Below are positions 1 through 11,999 of a stretch of 64,000 bases of DNA, piece by piece. Source of the stretch: Strongylocentrotus purpuratus (Eukaryota > Echinodermata > Echinoidea > Camarodonta > Strongylocentrotidae); contig NW_022145609.1 in NCBI RefSeq assembly GCF_000002235.5, forward strand, positions 33,606,630 through 33,670,629, written 5' to 3'. The notes under the pieces are model-generated. The model saw only the letters and a list, made by a program, of their open reading frames with translations. It made no database searches and had not been told where the DNA came from. The position numbers were made by a program, and so were the translations under genes. Position 1 is the stretch's first letter. Each line of letters opens with the position of its first letter.

Positions 1-139
1 ATGGAACATGAAAATGATCACACAGTTGGGACTGTTTTCATCCCTTTCTCCTTTCATGTATGAGCTTGTTATAATTCTTGTCAGTATATATTATCTAGTA
101 ACCGCAGCCTGAGATAATAATTTCCGTCAGCATCATCAT

Positions 140-300
140 CATCATTGCCAGATAGTCATTTACGACTATAAACTTGAAGTTGGTAGAGATTTGCAAACGT
201 GGATTAATGTCTTAACAAAGGACAGGAGTGCCGGACTTGGATTCGAACCCTCAACCCTTGCATTGAGAGTCAGGTGAATGAACCACTAAACACCTCCACT
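140..300 (-). mobile_element. tRNA-derived SINE (left paralogue, intron 2)
   Basis: On the minus strand it shows an A-box-like TGGTTCATTCACCTG region and the B box GGGTTCGAATCC. The matching copy at 57160-57296 lies at the same place in the duplicate, so this insertion predates the duplication. Confidence 0.6.
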
Positions 301-337
301 AACGGACATTATTTATTTACTTTTCCATAATACTTAC

Positions 338-437
338 TGCATGTAACAGCATTCAACTGGAATAGGAGGACCAGAAGTCCAAAGTAAAGGGCAGTTCCTG
401 CAGATGAGCTTTCCATCGTTACTCCTCAAGTGAAGTC
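338..437 (-). CDS. First coding exon (signal peptide) of a paralogous receptor; gene continues beyond the left edge
   Basis: Same size and structure as 57325-57424: acceptor before 437, ATG at 416-414, 26 codons ([20 protein letters not shown], then LNAVTC), donor GTAAGT, phase 1. Differences from the complete gene are scattered and leave the frame open, so this is probably a working start of a second receptor gene read leftward out of the window. The rest of that gene is not visible, so its domains are unknown. Confidence 0.75.
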
Positions 438-2844
438 CTATGAAGAAGATATATATTAGCATTATGGCATCAATTTTTCATTTTTCTTTTTTTGTTCGAT
501 TAGTTCTTTTTATGAGTCGTTTTGATATGAATTGATACTCACATGTCTATAAACCTGTCAACATTTTGAAAATGAAGGTTGATTAAGATTATCTTTAGTT
601 GCTGGATAATTGATCGTTTAAATATAAGAATTGTTTAATGTGCAGTTTGCAAATGAATATAGGTAAAATCATGGGTAAGATCTTAGATGTTACAAAATGA
701 ATTTAGATTTTGAAATGGGCATCTTGAAATTATAATTATTTTTAGTTGATGGATATTTCTCAAGGATTTATTGAGATTTCAACACGATTTTCTTCATTTC
801 ATTCGGAGAACGACCGTATCTTTAGTAGTCGATTTAAAAGCAGGGGGCTTTCTCATTTCACGAATTTACTACCATTTTAAACATCTATACAAATGCTACA
901 ATGTATCACTACTTTCTCAAATTAATTTCTGACAGGAGAATTATGTAATTATTAAATATTAAAGGCTTATTGAGGAAATTGAAAACAAATGCGACTAAGT
1001 TAAGATAATTAAAAATAGGAAAAATTGTTGTTTGATACCGTGGAATATGCTGAAGTTTAAACATTCCATATCAAAGACTTTCTATCTGATATATGATTGT
1101 TCATACTCGCTAAAATGATATAAGTAATGCAAACAAATTGATAACAATTAATAATACACTGACATTAGCAATTTATTATTTGATAAACGATAACATAACT
1201 GTTTTCGTTTAGAAAACCTGATTGCCTGAATATGTTTACTTGTTTAAGATCTATACACAGAATGTAATTTGAAAGTGTCAGAATGTAATTTAACAACCAA
1301 AAATATTAGACCGGTTATACATGATGCTTCGGACTTGTATAATAATAATAATTGGTGATAATAATAATAATGATGATAATAATAATAGTTATGATTATAC
1401 TGATACAATAATACTAGTTATTATTATAATTATTATAATTCTTGTCATAATTATGATAATAATGACAATAATGATAGGGCAATACCAACTATAAAGCCGA
1501 GTTATTATATGATTGTAAGGCGCTCACGGAGAATTTTTTTAATACTTATGAGCCTACCGTGGGTAAACGAGACACATTATTATTATCATCATCACTATCA
1601 TTATCATCATTTTATATTTATTGTCATTATTATTACTATAATGACTTTTTATTCACTATAATCATTAAAAATATGACATTAGGCCCAATTATGATCATCA
1701 AGTTGTTTCTTGTTTCCTGTTTTTTTATAATTTGTTACATACTCCCTTAAACAACAGATAAAAACCTATTATTCTAAACCTCAAATCACATCTACAGCTC
1801 ATTTACCACACACTGCTTAAAGGTACTATGTCCCATTTGCATGGCAAACAAATGATTAGTTAACGAATTGACTTAAGTGATTTCAATCACCTAAATAATA
1901 GTATGATTTTCAGACCCTTTTACCGAATGGTCGTACGTTTTGTGCTGCACAAAGATTCAATCAATATAATTTTGGTCATTACAAGTAATGGGTTATTGAA
2001 GTAGACACATGCTCATGAACCTGTTACAGCTCATTTTATGAGTATGTTATTACCAAAGAAAAAAAGATGTCAGTCGGTCACTAAATAGTGTCTGGCAGTG
2101 AGGCCTAGAAGTTAAATGGTTTCCTTGCATATTTTGAATACCAGGACACTACTAATATTTAAATTTCACAGATAAGACATACATGACATATTAATAATTC
2201 CTGCAAAGTTCTACAGAATTTGATGTTGACTGCTATTAAAAGGGACATAGTATCTGTAATTGCTATTAAAGGTAATATTCCACAAAACAGCATTTATGTT
2301 TAATGCACATGAATTCAGTATAGGTATAAGCGCATGAAAGGCTTTCCTATGTAGATAGTTATTCAAAGATAATTGTTCACTTTCCTACGGAGTAAAAGAA
2401 AAAGTTAAAAGCGAAATTTTGCGGGACACACGCCCTCAAGTCTTTCGAAAAACTGAAAAGGTTTTTGAAACAGTAGTCATCTACTAAAGATATATTTTAC
2501 ACGTCTTAAAAATCGGCCAAAACAAAACCAGACACATACTTTTTTAAACACGTTATACAGGTTTATTTTCGCAGCATGGCTGCTTCCTAATACTACTTGG
2601 AATATTGTAAATTTGATATCTCTAATAGCAGTACTGCCATAATAAAAAGAGAAGGTAGCCGTACAAAGCGTGTTTACCTATAACCTGCAACTCGTCGAAA
2701 CGAACACCAATGCAACTTCAGAGGTCATTGATCAGCTAAAATCCTTACACTACCGTTTTTGGTAATTTCGAGATGAAAGCTATCTATAAATCACTTTAGA
2801 GAGAATGCTTGTGAAACAGACAAAAGATTTATCTTCATACTTAC

Positions 2845-2970
2845 TATCTTGTGGTCCTTATACGGAAAGGTATAGCTACCACTGGAGCTCCAAAATAAGA
2901 GTGCAATTACTTCCCGGTCTGTAAACCTTGTAGTACGACTACACACAAGCATGAACTATTCATGGTTTTA
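2845..2970 (-). other. Putative 5' noncoding exon of the left paralogue
   Basis: Counterpart of 59112-59240. The donor GTAAGTATG follows at 2844 and is conserved between the copies. The upstream limit is not determined. Confidence 0.45.
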
Positions 2971-3420
2971 GAGCAAAACAAACATGAATCTACATTCAAT
3001 AGATTGTGTGATTCGAAGCGTGTAGAATTTTTCTTTTTCGTCATATTTTTGAAATATAATCTCCACTTTTGACACCGGGTAGCCTTGAATAAGACCTTCT
3101 TTGTGTTCTGTATGCCATGCATGAAACACTTCAATTCATCCATTAATACGAAATGAATGTGCAGTGTATGTGGTTTCTATATAGGTAGGGTAATAATATT
3201 CTGCCGTTTATGTAAGTGCATGTGTTGAAGAGGGTTGCACACAGAAAGAAGTCTTACCCTTTCAAAGAAACAAAGCAATGCGGTACCTCTTTCAAACTCA
3301 AACTTTACAATTTCCTCCTACATATAGTGAGATATAATGTAGTTTGAAGTAACCTTTCAGAACCGGGGTAACACGCAGTTTGATACGAAATAGTCAGTCT
3401 TCGTGATGAAATATATATGT

Positions 3421-3444
3421 AGAGAGAGAGAGAGAGAGAGAGAG
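3421..3444. repeat. (GA)n microsatellite
   Basis: Twelve GA units just past the duplicated 5' segment. Similar short GA runs occur near 4523-4553. Confidence 0.9.
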
Positions 3445-3547
3445 CAGGTCGTGTGCTATCCCAGTCCCCGCGGCAAACCGAGCTTCAAACAAATTCAAGG
3501 TCAACCGATAGCCCTTTTCGGTAGTCAAACTTATTTGATTGCTTCTC

Positions 3548-3713
3548 ACTATGAACATGACAGACAAAGAAAGCGGACAAAATATACAGTTCCTCAGGTG
3601 AATATGCATGTGACACCTGTTCTACACCTTTTTACCAAATAGCAGTAAAGGGATGTTCCTACGCTGCCCGAGGAACTGTATATTCCGTCCGCTTTCTTTG
3701 TCATGTTCATAGT
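3548..3713. repeat. Foldback hairpin, ~45-bp arms
   Basis: Arms 3548-3594 and 3670-3713 are inverted copies (ACTATGAACATGACA, AAGAAAGCGGAC and ACAGTTCCTC recur in reverse complement) around a 75-nt loop. Probably a small MITE remnant. Confidence 0.7.
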
Positions 3714-3719
3714 GTCTTC

Positions 3720-5480
3720 TACCTACTATTATTATATCATTACATTATTACAAGAAAGCTTAAACTGCAAATTTTCTTTTAGAAAAAAAGGAGGTGAGTG
3801 AATCTGATTTTTTAAAATAAATATTTAGTCCCCCTTAAGTGGGATATTCAGGAATAGTATCATTTTTGTTGTGAAAGTTTGATCAAACTTTGCCATGTAA
3901 CACAACTCTACACCAGAAGTGAATGTAGACTCTACATGTAGACCCACTTGGTTTATTGTACATAAAGATAACAGGGGCAAGTGTGTGTGATCTAGTAGGA
4001 CATGTTAACTATTGTGTATACACGAATCCGACCTACAGCCTACGAAAGGACGCCCTCTTACATCGCCGCCATAGCTGGGAAGTATGCTTATGCCTTTATG
4101 TGGGTATTGATTTATGACGAATTGCATAACTTAAAAATCTTATTTTCTTACATTAATGGGGTGATTTTCATTAGATGGAAATAGTTACCTCAATATCGGC
4201 CAAATTCACCAATAAATTTGTGTCATTTCGTTAGCCCCCTTGAATTTAGAAGCTCATGCATTTAAAACTATGACCAAATACATCTAAGAATTTAAAATCA
4301 TCCTTTGTATTATTCTGGAAATGCCCTCTTTCACTCCAATTGAATTGGGCATTGGCCATTACGTTATATTCTTATTCAGAAGGGATCAATACGGCACACT
4401 AGTATTGTATCAGATATCAAAATACATAAGTAGGAAATAGAATGCATGATATCGTACCTAGCTAAGATAAGTATGGGGATGAATGGAAGAGAAATGGGGA
4501 TGGGAAATATAGGAAAGAAGGGAGGGAGAAAGAAAGAGAGAGAGAGAGAGAGAGTGAAGGGGGCGGCAAGTACTCAATTCAAACGACGATATCCTTCAGT
4601 GCCCAAGCGCTTTATTGTATGACCTAAATTTTAAGGGGCCATAAGAGGTAATTTCTGTCAGTTTCTTGCGTTTGCAATGTCCAGTGATACTACTCCTTAC
4701 TGACAAAGTTTAGTGCCTGGGCTAGATGGGGTGAAATCGAAAAGATTTTGGGTTCTGTTTCAGAATCTCTGGGAGCTATAGTATACACCCTACGGCTACA
4801 AGGCCAGGACTAATACCAGGAGACTGACAACCATCTTTCCATCGATTGTATGAGTAACTAGGAGGGGTTAAATTTTGTGATCGGAGATCAGTTAGTGTAC
4901 GTTTGTTTGTATTTGTGTTAATGAATTATTTCCCATTTTCTCTTCCTATTTAAAAAATATCTAGTAATCTAAATATTATAAATAGTTATTGTAACACTAT
5001 CAATGGAGACAGACTTTTACAAAAGCCATGGCCTTCCTGTTTTTTGTCAAATAATACTTTCATTAATGTACATGTTTAGATTTTTACCCTTATTATTCTT
5101 GTCATCTCGGCTGTTATTCTCATGTTATATATTGACATTATTTTGTAATTTTTAGGTTTGTTTACGTTTGTTTATTTCAAATAAAAGTATTGAATAAAGT
5201 GAACCTAACTTGAAATGGGTGACTTTTCCAGAAAAGGCTCTTGGCTTAGAATAAAATCTTATTCCACCAATAATTGATTCTTTTTAATTTAAAAGAAAGA
5301 AGTAAATTTATGTTAGCTTGAAAAGAAACACATCAATGTGATATATAGAGTAAAATTAATAAAAATGTAAACATTTGTACTTTAATTACTTCCTTCTTCA
5401 ATACACCCATTAGGTGGAGTGAAATGAATACCAAGATTGATGATTAAAAATAAGACAAAAATGCAAATGAACACACATAT
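3720..5480. other. Intergenic, no gene recognised
   Basis: AT-rich noncoding DNA with one GA microsatellite near 4523. I saw no exon with credible borders and no identifiable element. Confidence 0.5.
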
Positions 5481-5489
5481 CCAAGATTT

Positions 5490-6780
5490 AAAGCTAGAAA
5501 CTTAAGTTTATTAAGTGTCGGAATATCTGTGTAAACATAAAGCGCATAAGACAAAGGAAACCGGCAAAGATAACTACTGTGCTTTTAAAAAAACACCTTT
5601 AAATTCTGTACAGTAAATGAGCGATTCGGAGAGTCAGTTTACTAAAAACAAACAAGCAATAGTTATCTTAGACGCATTCATCAAATAGTCTCAACCCACT
5701 CCTGAAGTCTCTATCCCAATGATGTGACAAAATATTAAATTCATCTGTTTTGGAAGATGAAAATACATAGTTGCGGATAGATGACTTGACTTTACAAGTG
5801 GTGGTTAGAAAGTTAATAACCGAAGTATAACATGAATAATCGCGATCAATCACAAGAAAGACATATACTTATCACAATACGTTTATACAATGAATATGCA
5901 TATGATATATTTCAATACACGAATTAGGTGGAATAAAATGAAGCCTCAATGTGATCACTTAAACCAATATAAACGATAGGAAAAATCTCACAAAAATGCA
6001 ATGAACACGTTTAAGGGCCATTTTCACTTGCAACCAAACACGCCAAAAGAAGCCAAACCGGGGCAAGACCACGGTCTTGCTCCGGTTTGCCCCGATCTTT
6101 CAGCAAAGTTTGCTAGGTAGCCACGCAAAACTGCCAAAGATGCTAAGCCAGAAACATTCCAAGCCAGAGTGTGATTTTTGTAATGTCCGCGTGATATGTG
6201 GTGATGTTTGGTAATGTAAACGGTAGCAGCTGAAACATAGCGATGTTTAGCACGTGACCTTTAGCACTTCAGGGTCAAAGGTCGGGAAGACCGCACATGC
6301 GCATTACCAACCAAAACATGCCAAAACAACACTGAGCATAAAGTATAAATGGCAGCGTAAAACATCGTGATCTTTTGAAATGAAAGGAAGTAAGTTAAGT
6401 AACTTAGGTTTGGAATATCTGTGTGAACATGAAGCACAGAAGACAAAGGGGGTCAAATGAAACTGGCAACGATACGTATTGTGCTTTTGGAAAACCTTTC
6501 CCTTTTTATACAGTAGATGAGCGTTTCGGACAGTCAGTTATCTAAAAAGAATCAACAAAATAATTATTATTTACGACTCATTCATTAAATAGCCTCAACC
6601 CACTCCCCAAGACTCTACCCCAATGATTTGACAAAATATTTAAATAATCGGTTTTGGAAGACGAAAAAACTCAGTTGCGGATAGATAGCTCGTCTTTACA
6701 AGTGGTGGTTACAGAGTTCATAACCGGTGTATAACATGAACAATCGTGGTAGATCACATAATCGTGATTGAAGCACAGGA
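5490..6780. repeat. Local direct duplication (~370 bp) split by a MITE-like element
   Basis: Segments 5490-5860 and 6385-6775 align in the same orientation (shared GGAATATCTGTGTAAACAT-type start, TCAACCCACTCC, AGTTGCGGATAGAT, TTTACAAGTGGTGGTTA). The space between is mostly the element at 6012-6330. A short minus-strand open frame in the first copy is not kept in the second, so I do not call a gene. Confidence 0.7.
6012..6330. mobile_element. MITE-like repeat, family shared with 54328-54540
   Basis: Contains AAACACGCCAAAA, GCCAAACCGG, a 17-bp palindrome around AAACCGGGGCAAGACC and TTTAGCACGTGACCTTTAG. The same motifs recur in order at 54328-54540. The ends were not resolved to the base. Confidence 0.55.
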
Positions 6781-6885
6781 AAAAGATAAAATATCATTCT
6801 CATACATTGAATACGTGAATACAATATGCATATAATAGGTCAAAGACTTTATTTTGATAATGACAATACAACATTTCTGCTGAAG

Positions 6886-9800
6886 TAGATTGATTGATTT
6901 TTATTCGACAAGCTTCCAATATACAACAATGTACAATAATAACAGATCAAAAATAAGTCAGCTTGAACAGGATAACCCACGAAAGCTCGAGAGCTTATTT
7001 CCAGTGGGGTCCCTTACAGACATGTATACAATTAATAAATTAAAATAGTAATATTTACAGACAGATAAGAAAATTAAAAGAACTACTTATTAAAGATAAT
7101 AATAACAACATTAAACTGATGATAGAAATGATATTAAGTACAAGAAGAAAAAGAAGAAGGAGAAGAAGAAAAAGAGGAGAAGGAAGAAGAGGAAAATAAT
7201 GATGAATTTGTAGAATTTCTATAACGTACGAAAACATAAGTATATACAACATGAAAAAGTATGAACCGACAGAAGAATAACAATTTCAATCATATAACAT
7301 GTCATTCACTTCTCTTCTCTGACTGTCAAGTATTAGGTATTCCTTTAATTTCCTCTTAAAATGATCATAGTTTCCTATTTCTTTTACACCATTGGGAAGG
7401 GAATTCCAATGTTTTATGGCATTGTAATAAAACGAATTTCCAATACTACCTACTCTTTCTGGTAAGTTAAAGTTGAATCGTCTATTTCTTGTATTATAAT
7501 CATGTACGTCAGTAACAAGATCGAAGTTGGATCGAATATAATGATTCGCCCTAGTATGATATATTTTATGCACGTGATGCAATGCGAGTTGTTTTGATCT
7601 TTGGTCGACTTCAAGAAAACCAGCTTTAGAAAGTTCGCTATAGCCAACATGAGTTCTTGGACCAGAACAGTTGATAAATCTCACCATTTTGTTCTGTATA
7701 ATCTTCAACTTCTTTTGATCTGACTTGTTTATGTTACTGTACCATGCAGGGTTAGCATAGTCAAATAAACATTGAATAAGAGCAAAACAGAGTGTACGTC
7801 TTGCTTTTAAATCCATACAACTTTGATATCTGTACAAAAATTTCAGACGAGAATTTGCTTTTTTTACAACTGATTCTACTAAAGATGAAAATGAAATTGC
7901 GCTAGCCAACTCAATGCCTAAATACTTCACAGACTCTTTTCTCTTGATTGCTTGATTATTGTGTGTCACTTTGAATTCAAATGACTTTTTAGAACTACTT
8001 TTAGAACAAAATAAAATGCTTTCTGTTTTTCCCAAGGGTAAAGAAAGCTTATTATCAGTCATCCAATCGACACACGTAGACAGCTGTTCACTGAGCTTTT
8101 CCTCAATATATTTAGGATCAGGATTTGAATAGAGTAGTACGCTGTCATCTGCGTACAATAATAGTTTGAAGTCTTTTATACAAATACACATATCATTTAT
8201 ATAACTTGAAAATAGAATTGGGCCTAAAATACTTCCCTGAGGAACACCGCATGTTATAGGCATTAGTTTGGAACGAATATCATGAATGGCCACTACTTGG
8301 TGCCGATTAGATAAGTAGGATCTGAACCAATCTAAACTTGCCTTATCAAAACCCATTAGTTGTAACTTCTTCAATAAGACGCAATGATTAACTGTATCAA
8401 AAGCTTTTTGCAGATCAAGGAGCACCATACCAACAAAGCGTCCTTGGGAAGTTTCTCTCCTCAAATAATCAGTCAAATGAATTAGACATGTTTCAGTCGA
8501 ATAATCATGTCGAAAACCAGATTGAAATTCATAAATTATATCATTTTCTTTGAAGTATCTTTCAATTTGAACACAGACCGATTTTTCTAGAATCTTTGAT
8601 GCTACGCTTAAAACACTAATAGGTCTATAGTTGCTAACATCAGTTTTATCTTTCTTTTTATAAAGTGGAGTCACTTTTGCTATTTTCATATCTTCTGGAA
8701 AAGTACTCGTCAAGATAGATAGGTTCATTAAGTAACTTAGAGGCTTAAATAAAACCTTCGCACCATCTTTTAGAAATTTAGCTGGAATCAAGTCTAACCC
8801 AGTACTTTTTGATACATTCAACTTACGTAACTCTTTGAAAACAAATTGTTCACTGATTGGTAATAACTCGAAGCTGTTTTCACGTACACCTTTTCTTTCG
8901 TAAAAGTCACGAATACAATCATTGTCTGCGCTGAAAAAGTCTTTGGAAGGGGGGAGTTTGTCTACTAATTTGGCAGCCACATTTGTGAAATGAGAATTGA
9001 ATTCATCAGCGATGGCCATCTTATCATGACATAATTCCCCATCAATTTTAATGACAGATTCTTGTTCTTTTCGCTTCTTATTTTTCAATCCTAAGCTTTT
9101 TAGATTCTGCCAAAGTTTTTTCGAATCTTGTTTATTTTCTTCTATCTTGTTTTGTAAGTAATCGAGTTTAGCCTTTTTCACCTCTCTTTGGACCATATTT
9201 CTTAATACTCTGTATCTTTTATAGAGCTTCTCATCTTTTGCTCTTTTCCTCCATTTTTTGTATACTATATTTCTCTCTTGAATTAGGGAAAGAATATCTT
9301 TAGTCACCCAAGTTTCTGATCTTTGTTTTATTCTTATCCGTTTCAGTGGCGCTATCATATTCAAATTTGAGATAAAAACATGTTGAAATATTGACCATGC
9401 CTCATTTACATCTGTACAGTCAGTTATTCGTGACCAATCAACAACAGATAGTTGAAGATTGAAAGACTCTTCTGTATATTTTTTCATGGATCTGATATCA
9501 TTAGTCCTGTGATGACCTATAGCCAGTCTAACATTTTTCCGTGTACAGAAAGTAAAATAATGGTCGCTAATACCTAGATCAATGACACCACTTTGACTTA
9601 TTTTATTTTCTTTGGTACAACCAACATGATCCAATAGAGAAGAACATGTAGGTGTAACGCGTGTTGCCTCTTTAATGAGTTGACTAAACCCATGAAGACT
9701 CAACAAGTCAATATATTTTTTAGCCAGTGGCGATTTGCGAAGAAGACAAATATTCATGTCTCCTAAAAGAATTATTTCGTCATCCTTCTTTAATGTATCA

Positions 9801-10650
9801 AGAATATTGGACAATTTCTCGATAAACAAATTGTTTTTCGGAGGTCGATACAGAACACCAACAACAATTGGTTTTGATCTTGGTATAAGCAAATTTATCC
9901 ACAGGGATTCCGTATCTCCAGTACTTATAGCATCCATAATATTTAATGCAATATCATTTCTGATATAGAAACATACACCACCTCCAGAGCCAGAGGATCG
10001 ATCATGGCGTATGATTTTATATCCGTCTATTTCAATTTCTTCATCATTTATGGAATTGTTTAACCATGTTTCAGTGAAAGCAATAATAGACAGCCTTTTT
10101 CTTTTAAAAAGAATTCTAAGTTCCGATATCTTGTTTAGAATAGACCTCACATTAAGGTGTAAAAAATGAAGACCTTTAACTTTAAACTTTTCTTCAAATT
10201 CTTGATAAAGAGAAGTGTTTTCATCTCTGAGGTTTGGCTGAATTACTCTTGCTATCGCTTGCTTTTCAGGTGTAACGCGCGTTATCTTAAAATAGTTTTC
10301 TTTTAGTCTATCCTCGTTTTGGCTTTCTTTCTCTAAACAATCGTCGTTAAATAATGAGTCACAAAAAGATGGCAGACAACATGTTAAACAATTCCACTTC
10401 TCATCAGGGCATTCATAATATAACCTGCGGTACTCTGAAAAACTGATAGCTTGACAATTAGTGTGAAACCATTTTTTACAATAAGAACACAGAAGGCCGT
10501 GTTGATTACATTTGACTGGCTTATCACAGTTCCCACAAGGGAACTTATATTTTCGACCGTCAACTATAATTTTCGGATCATCACTAGATTTTGTAGCTGC
10601 CATTGGTGACCAAAACGAATTTTCCCTTTTGTGTGTAAGCAAGACAATCT
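6886..10650 (-). mobile_element. Full-length-looking CR1/L2-type LINE
   Basis: Minus-strand non-LTR retrotransposon. The 3' end is at the left with a short AATC repeat tail (ATCAATCAATC) instead of poly-A, as in the CR1/L2 groups. The single long coding region (7286-10642) is open throughout. Its 5' end meets the 3' tail of an older LINE near 10650. Target duplications were not resolved. Confidence 0.8.
7286..10642 (-). CDS. LINE protein: PHD-like zinc finger, AP endonuclease and reverse transcriptase
   Basis: 1,118 aa, uninterrupted. A PHD-type cysteine/histidine finger spans residues ~36-92 (CGNCDKPVKCNQHGLLCSYC, then WFHTNC and CLTCC). The endonuclease, ~155-380, has HLNVRSILNK, TETWL, LLGDMN and ISDHYFTF. 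The reverse transcriptase, ~540-900, has YRPISVLSV, LDLQKAFDTVNH, VPQGSILGPILFSSYIND and the catalytic YADD in LLLYADDSVLLY. A C-terminal LINE domain follows (LDWFRSYLSNRHQ earlier, QNKMVRFI late). The endonuclease nicks target DNA and the transcriptase copies the element's RNA. The first ATG is used here; MAATKSSDD, 14 codons later, is another possible start. An open frame of this length suggests recent activity. The finger fused to EN-RT in one frame points to the CR1/L2/Crack-Daphne side of the Jockey superfamily; the exact clade is not settled. Confidence 0.93.
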   Translation of the reverse strand: MLTHKRENSFWSPMAATKSSDDPKIIVDGRKYKFPCGNCDKPVKCNQHGLLCSYCKKWFHTNCQAISFSEYRRLYYECPDEKWNCLTCCLPSFCDSLFNDDCLEKESQNEDRLKENYFKITRVTPEKQAIARVIQPNLRDENTSLYQEFEEKFKVKGLHFLHLNVRSILNKISELRILFKRKRLSIIAFTETWLNNSINDEEIEIDGYKIIRHDRSSGSGGGVCFYIRNDIALNIMDAISTGDTESLWINLLIPRSKPIVVGVLYRPPKNNLFIEKLSNILDTLKKDDEIILLGDMNICLLRKSPLAKKYIDLLSLHGFSQLIKEATRVTPTCSSLLDHVGCTKENKISQSGVIDLGISDHYFTFCTRKNVRLAIGHHRTNDIRSMKKYTEESFNLQLSVVDWSRITDCTDVNEAWSIFQHVFISNLNMIAPLKRIRIKQRSETWVTKDILSLIQERNIVYKKWRKRAKDEKLYKRYRVLRNMVQREVKKAKLDYLQNKIEENKQDSKKLWQNLKSLGLKNKKRKEQESVIKIDGELCHDKMAIADEFNSHFTNVAAKLVDKLPPSKDFFSADNDCIRDFYERKGVRENSFELLPISEQFVFKELRKLNVSKSTGLDLIPAKFLKDGAKVLFKPLSYLMNLSILTSTFPEDMKIAKVTPLYKKKDKTDVSNYRPISVLSVASKILEKSVCVQIERYFKENDIIYEFQSGFRHDYSTETCLIHLTDYLRRETSQGRFVGMVLLDLQKAFDTVNHCVLLKKLQLMGFDKASLDWFRSYLSNRHQVVAIHDIRSKLMPITCGVPQGSILGPILFSSYINDMCICIKDFKLLLYADDSVLLYSNPDPKYIEEKLSEQLSTCVDWMTDNKLSLPLGKTESILFCSKSSSKKSFEFKVTHNNQAIKRKESVKYLGIELASAISFSSLVESVVKKANSRLKFLYRYQSCMDLKARRTLCFALIQCLFDYANPAWYSNINKSDQKKLKIIQNKMVRFINCSGPRTHVGYSELSKAGFLEVDQRSKQLALHHVHKIYHTRANHYIRSNFDLVTDVHDYNTRNRRFNFNLPERVGSIGNSFYYNAIKHWNSLPNGVKEIGNYDHFKRKLKEYLILDSQRREVNDMLYD

Positions 10651-10654
10651 GTGT

Positions 10655-11990
10655 ATTTTATTTATTTATTTATTACAGTTTTATTTCAACAGGGCGGTCT
10701 CCTTTCAAGTCTATTTCTGGACCTGCTCTCCCAGAGAGACCTGCATTCACATAAAACATGTACAATACAAACATGAATTCAAAACATACATATGAAGGTA
10801 AGATATACATGGCATATACAATAATTCAACTCAAATTGATTTAGATGAGAGAAAGGAAAACTAAGAACTATTAAACATAGGTAATATAAAAACACACATT
10901 AACAATTATAAGGAAAAAAATACAACTATCATATTGAGAAAACTAAATGAAATGTAATTAATAAAGGTCGAATTAACGTGAAAAGATGTTTACAAGAGAA
11001 ACTGAAAATGTTGAACATTCCGTTTAAAACTTTGCAGAGACTTACAGTTTTTAATATTACAGGGTAATTTATTATTTAATTTAGCCCCTGAAACCGCTAA
11101 GGTTTTCATTTTAAAACTTGGTTTACATTTCGGAATGAATAATAGACTGTTTATAGCATGACGAGTATTATAAAATACCGGTCTTTTACTTATACATGGA
11201 TATAGATATGGTTGTGATTTTAAAAATCAAGATGCATTTCTGATATTTTATTTTTTCCTCTACTGACTGCCATTTCAATTTACTCATTAAAACATTTTGG
11301 GGTGTAAAATATTCGGCACGAAGAACTAATCGTACATATCTATTTTATAATATTTTAAATGCGGTAGAAAAAGAGGATAGTGTAATGTGTTCAGATTCTT
11401 ACGGGAATATATTGGCGTATACGTCTAATGCAGGCAATCGTACCCGAAACTTTCTTAACAACTTCTCTTACATGTAGCGACCATGTTACACATTTATCTA
11501 GTGCTATACCTTGATATTTCATATTTCGACTGAGTCGAGTACATAAATGAATATATATATATATATTTTTTTTTTCTTTTTCTTTTAGAACCAAAAAGTA
11601 TTGCTTTGGTTTATTTGCGTTTAAAAACAGTCCATTGTATTTCAGCCATGTCAAGATACTTGAAAAGTCTTTTTGGAGATTTCATTCACACACTTTATAA
11701 TCCTTTCCATGAGGAAACACTGCCGTGTCATCCGCATATAAGGAAATCTTCGTCTTAGAATGGAGTTGCAGGTTACAAATATCATTCACATAGAGGCCAG
11801 AATTAATGGCCCCAGCATTGATCCTTGTGGAATTCACGATTTCACAGTTAGAAAATTACTCTTCGTAACTTGCAAGAATACACATTGTTGCCTATTAGAT
11901 AGATATGACTTGAACCACTTAAGTTCAACTTCCCCAATACTATACAATAACATTTCCAAATAATCAATGGATGTGTACTTATGAATAGGT
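10655..11990 (-). mobile_element. Decayed LINE, 3' half
   Basis: Minus strand. An (AATA)n tail at 10655-10676 marks the 3' end. Pieces of reverse transcriptase are readable: a SYLSNRQQ segment near 11900, a PQGSMLGP segment near 11830, a YADDTAV catalytic block near 11725, and TWSLHVREVVKKVSGTIACI near 11430. Several stops and frame changes show that it is inactive. Confidence 0.75.
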
Positions 11991-11999
11991 CCATGTATA

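Larger units (their letters stand above)
1..3300. repeat. Segmental duplication, copy 1 (receptor 5' region)
   Basis: Aligns by eye in the same order and orientation with 56041-59520, with substitutions and small gaps. It covers the start of intron 2, a SINE, the signal-peptide exon, intron 1 with its AT-rich and (ATT)n stretches, the putative 5' exon and the upstream flank. Traces of similarity continue to about 3540. It probably carries the promoter, but I see no distinct motif. Confidence 0.85.

Noticed and set aside
5668-5853. 61-codon minus-strand frame as a terminal exon of another gene
   Set aside because: The nearby duplicate (6385-6775) does not keep the frame, and no acceptor or domain supports coding.
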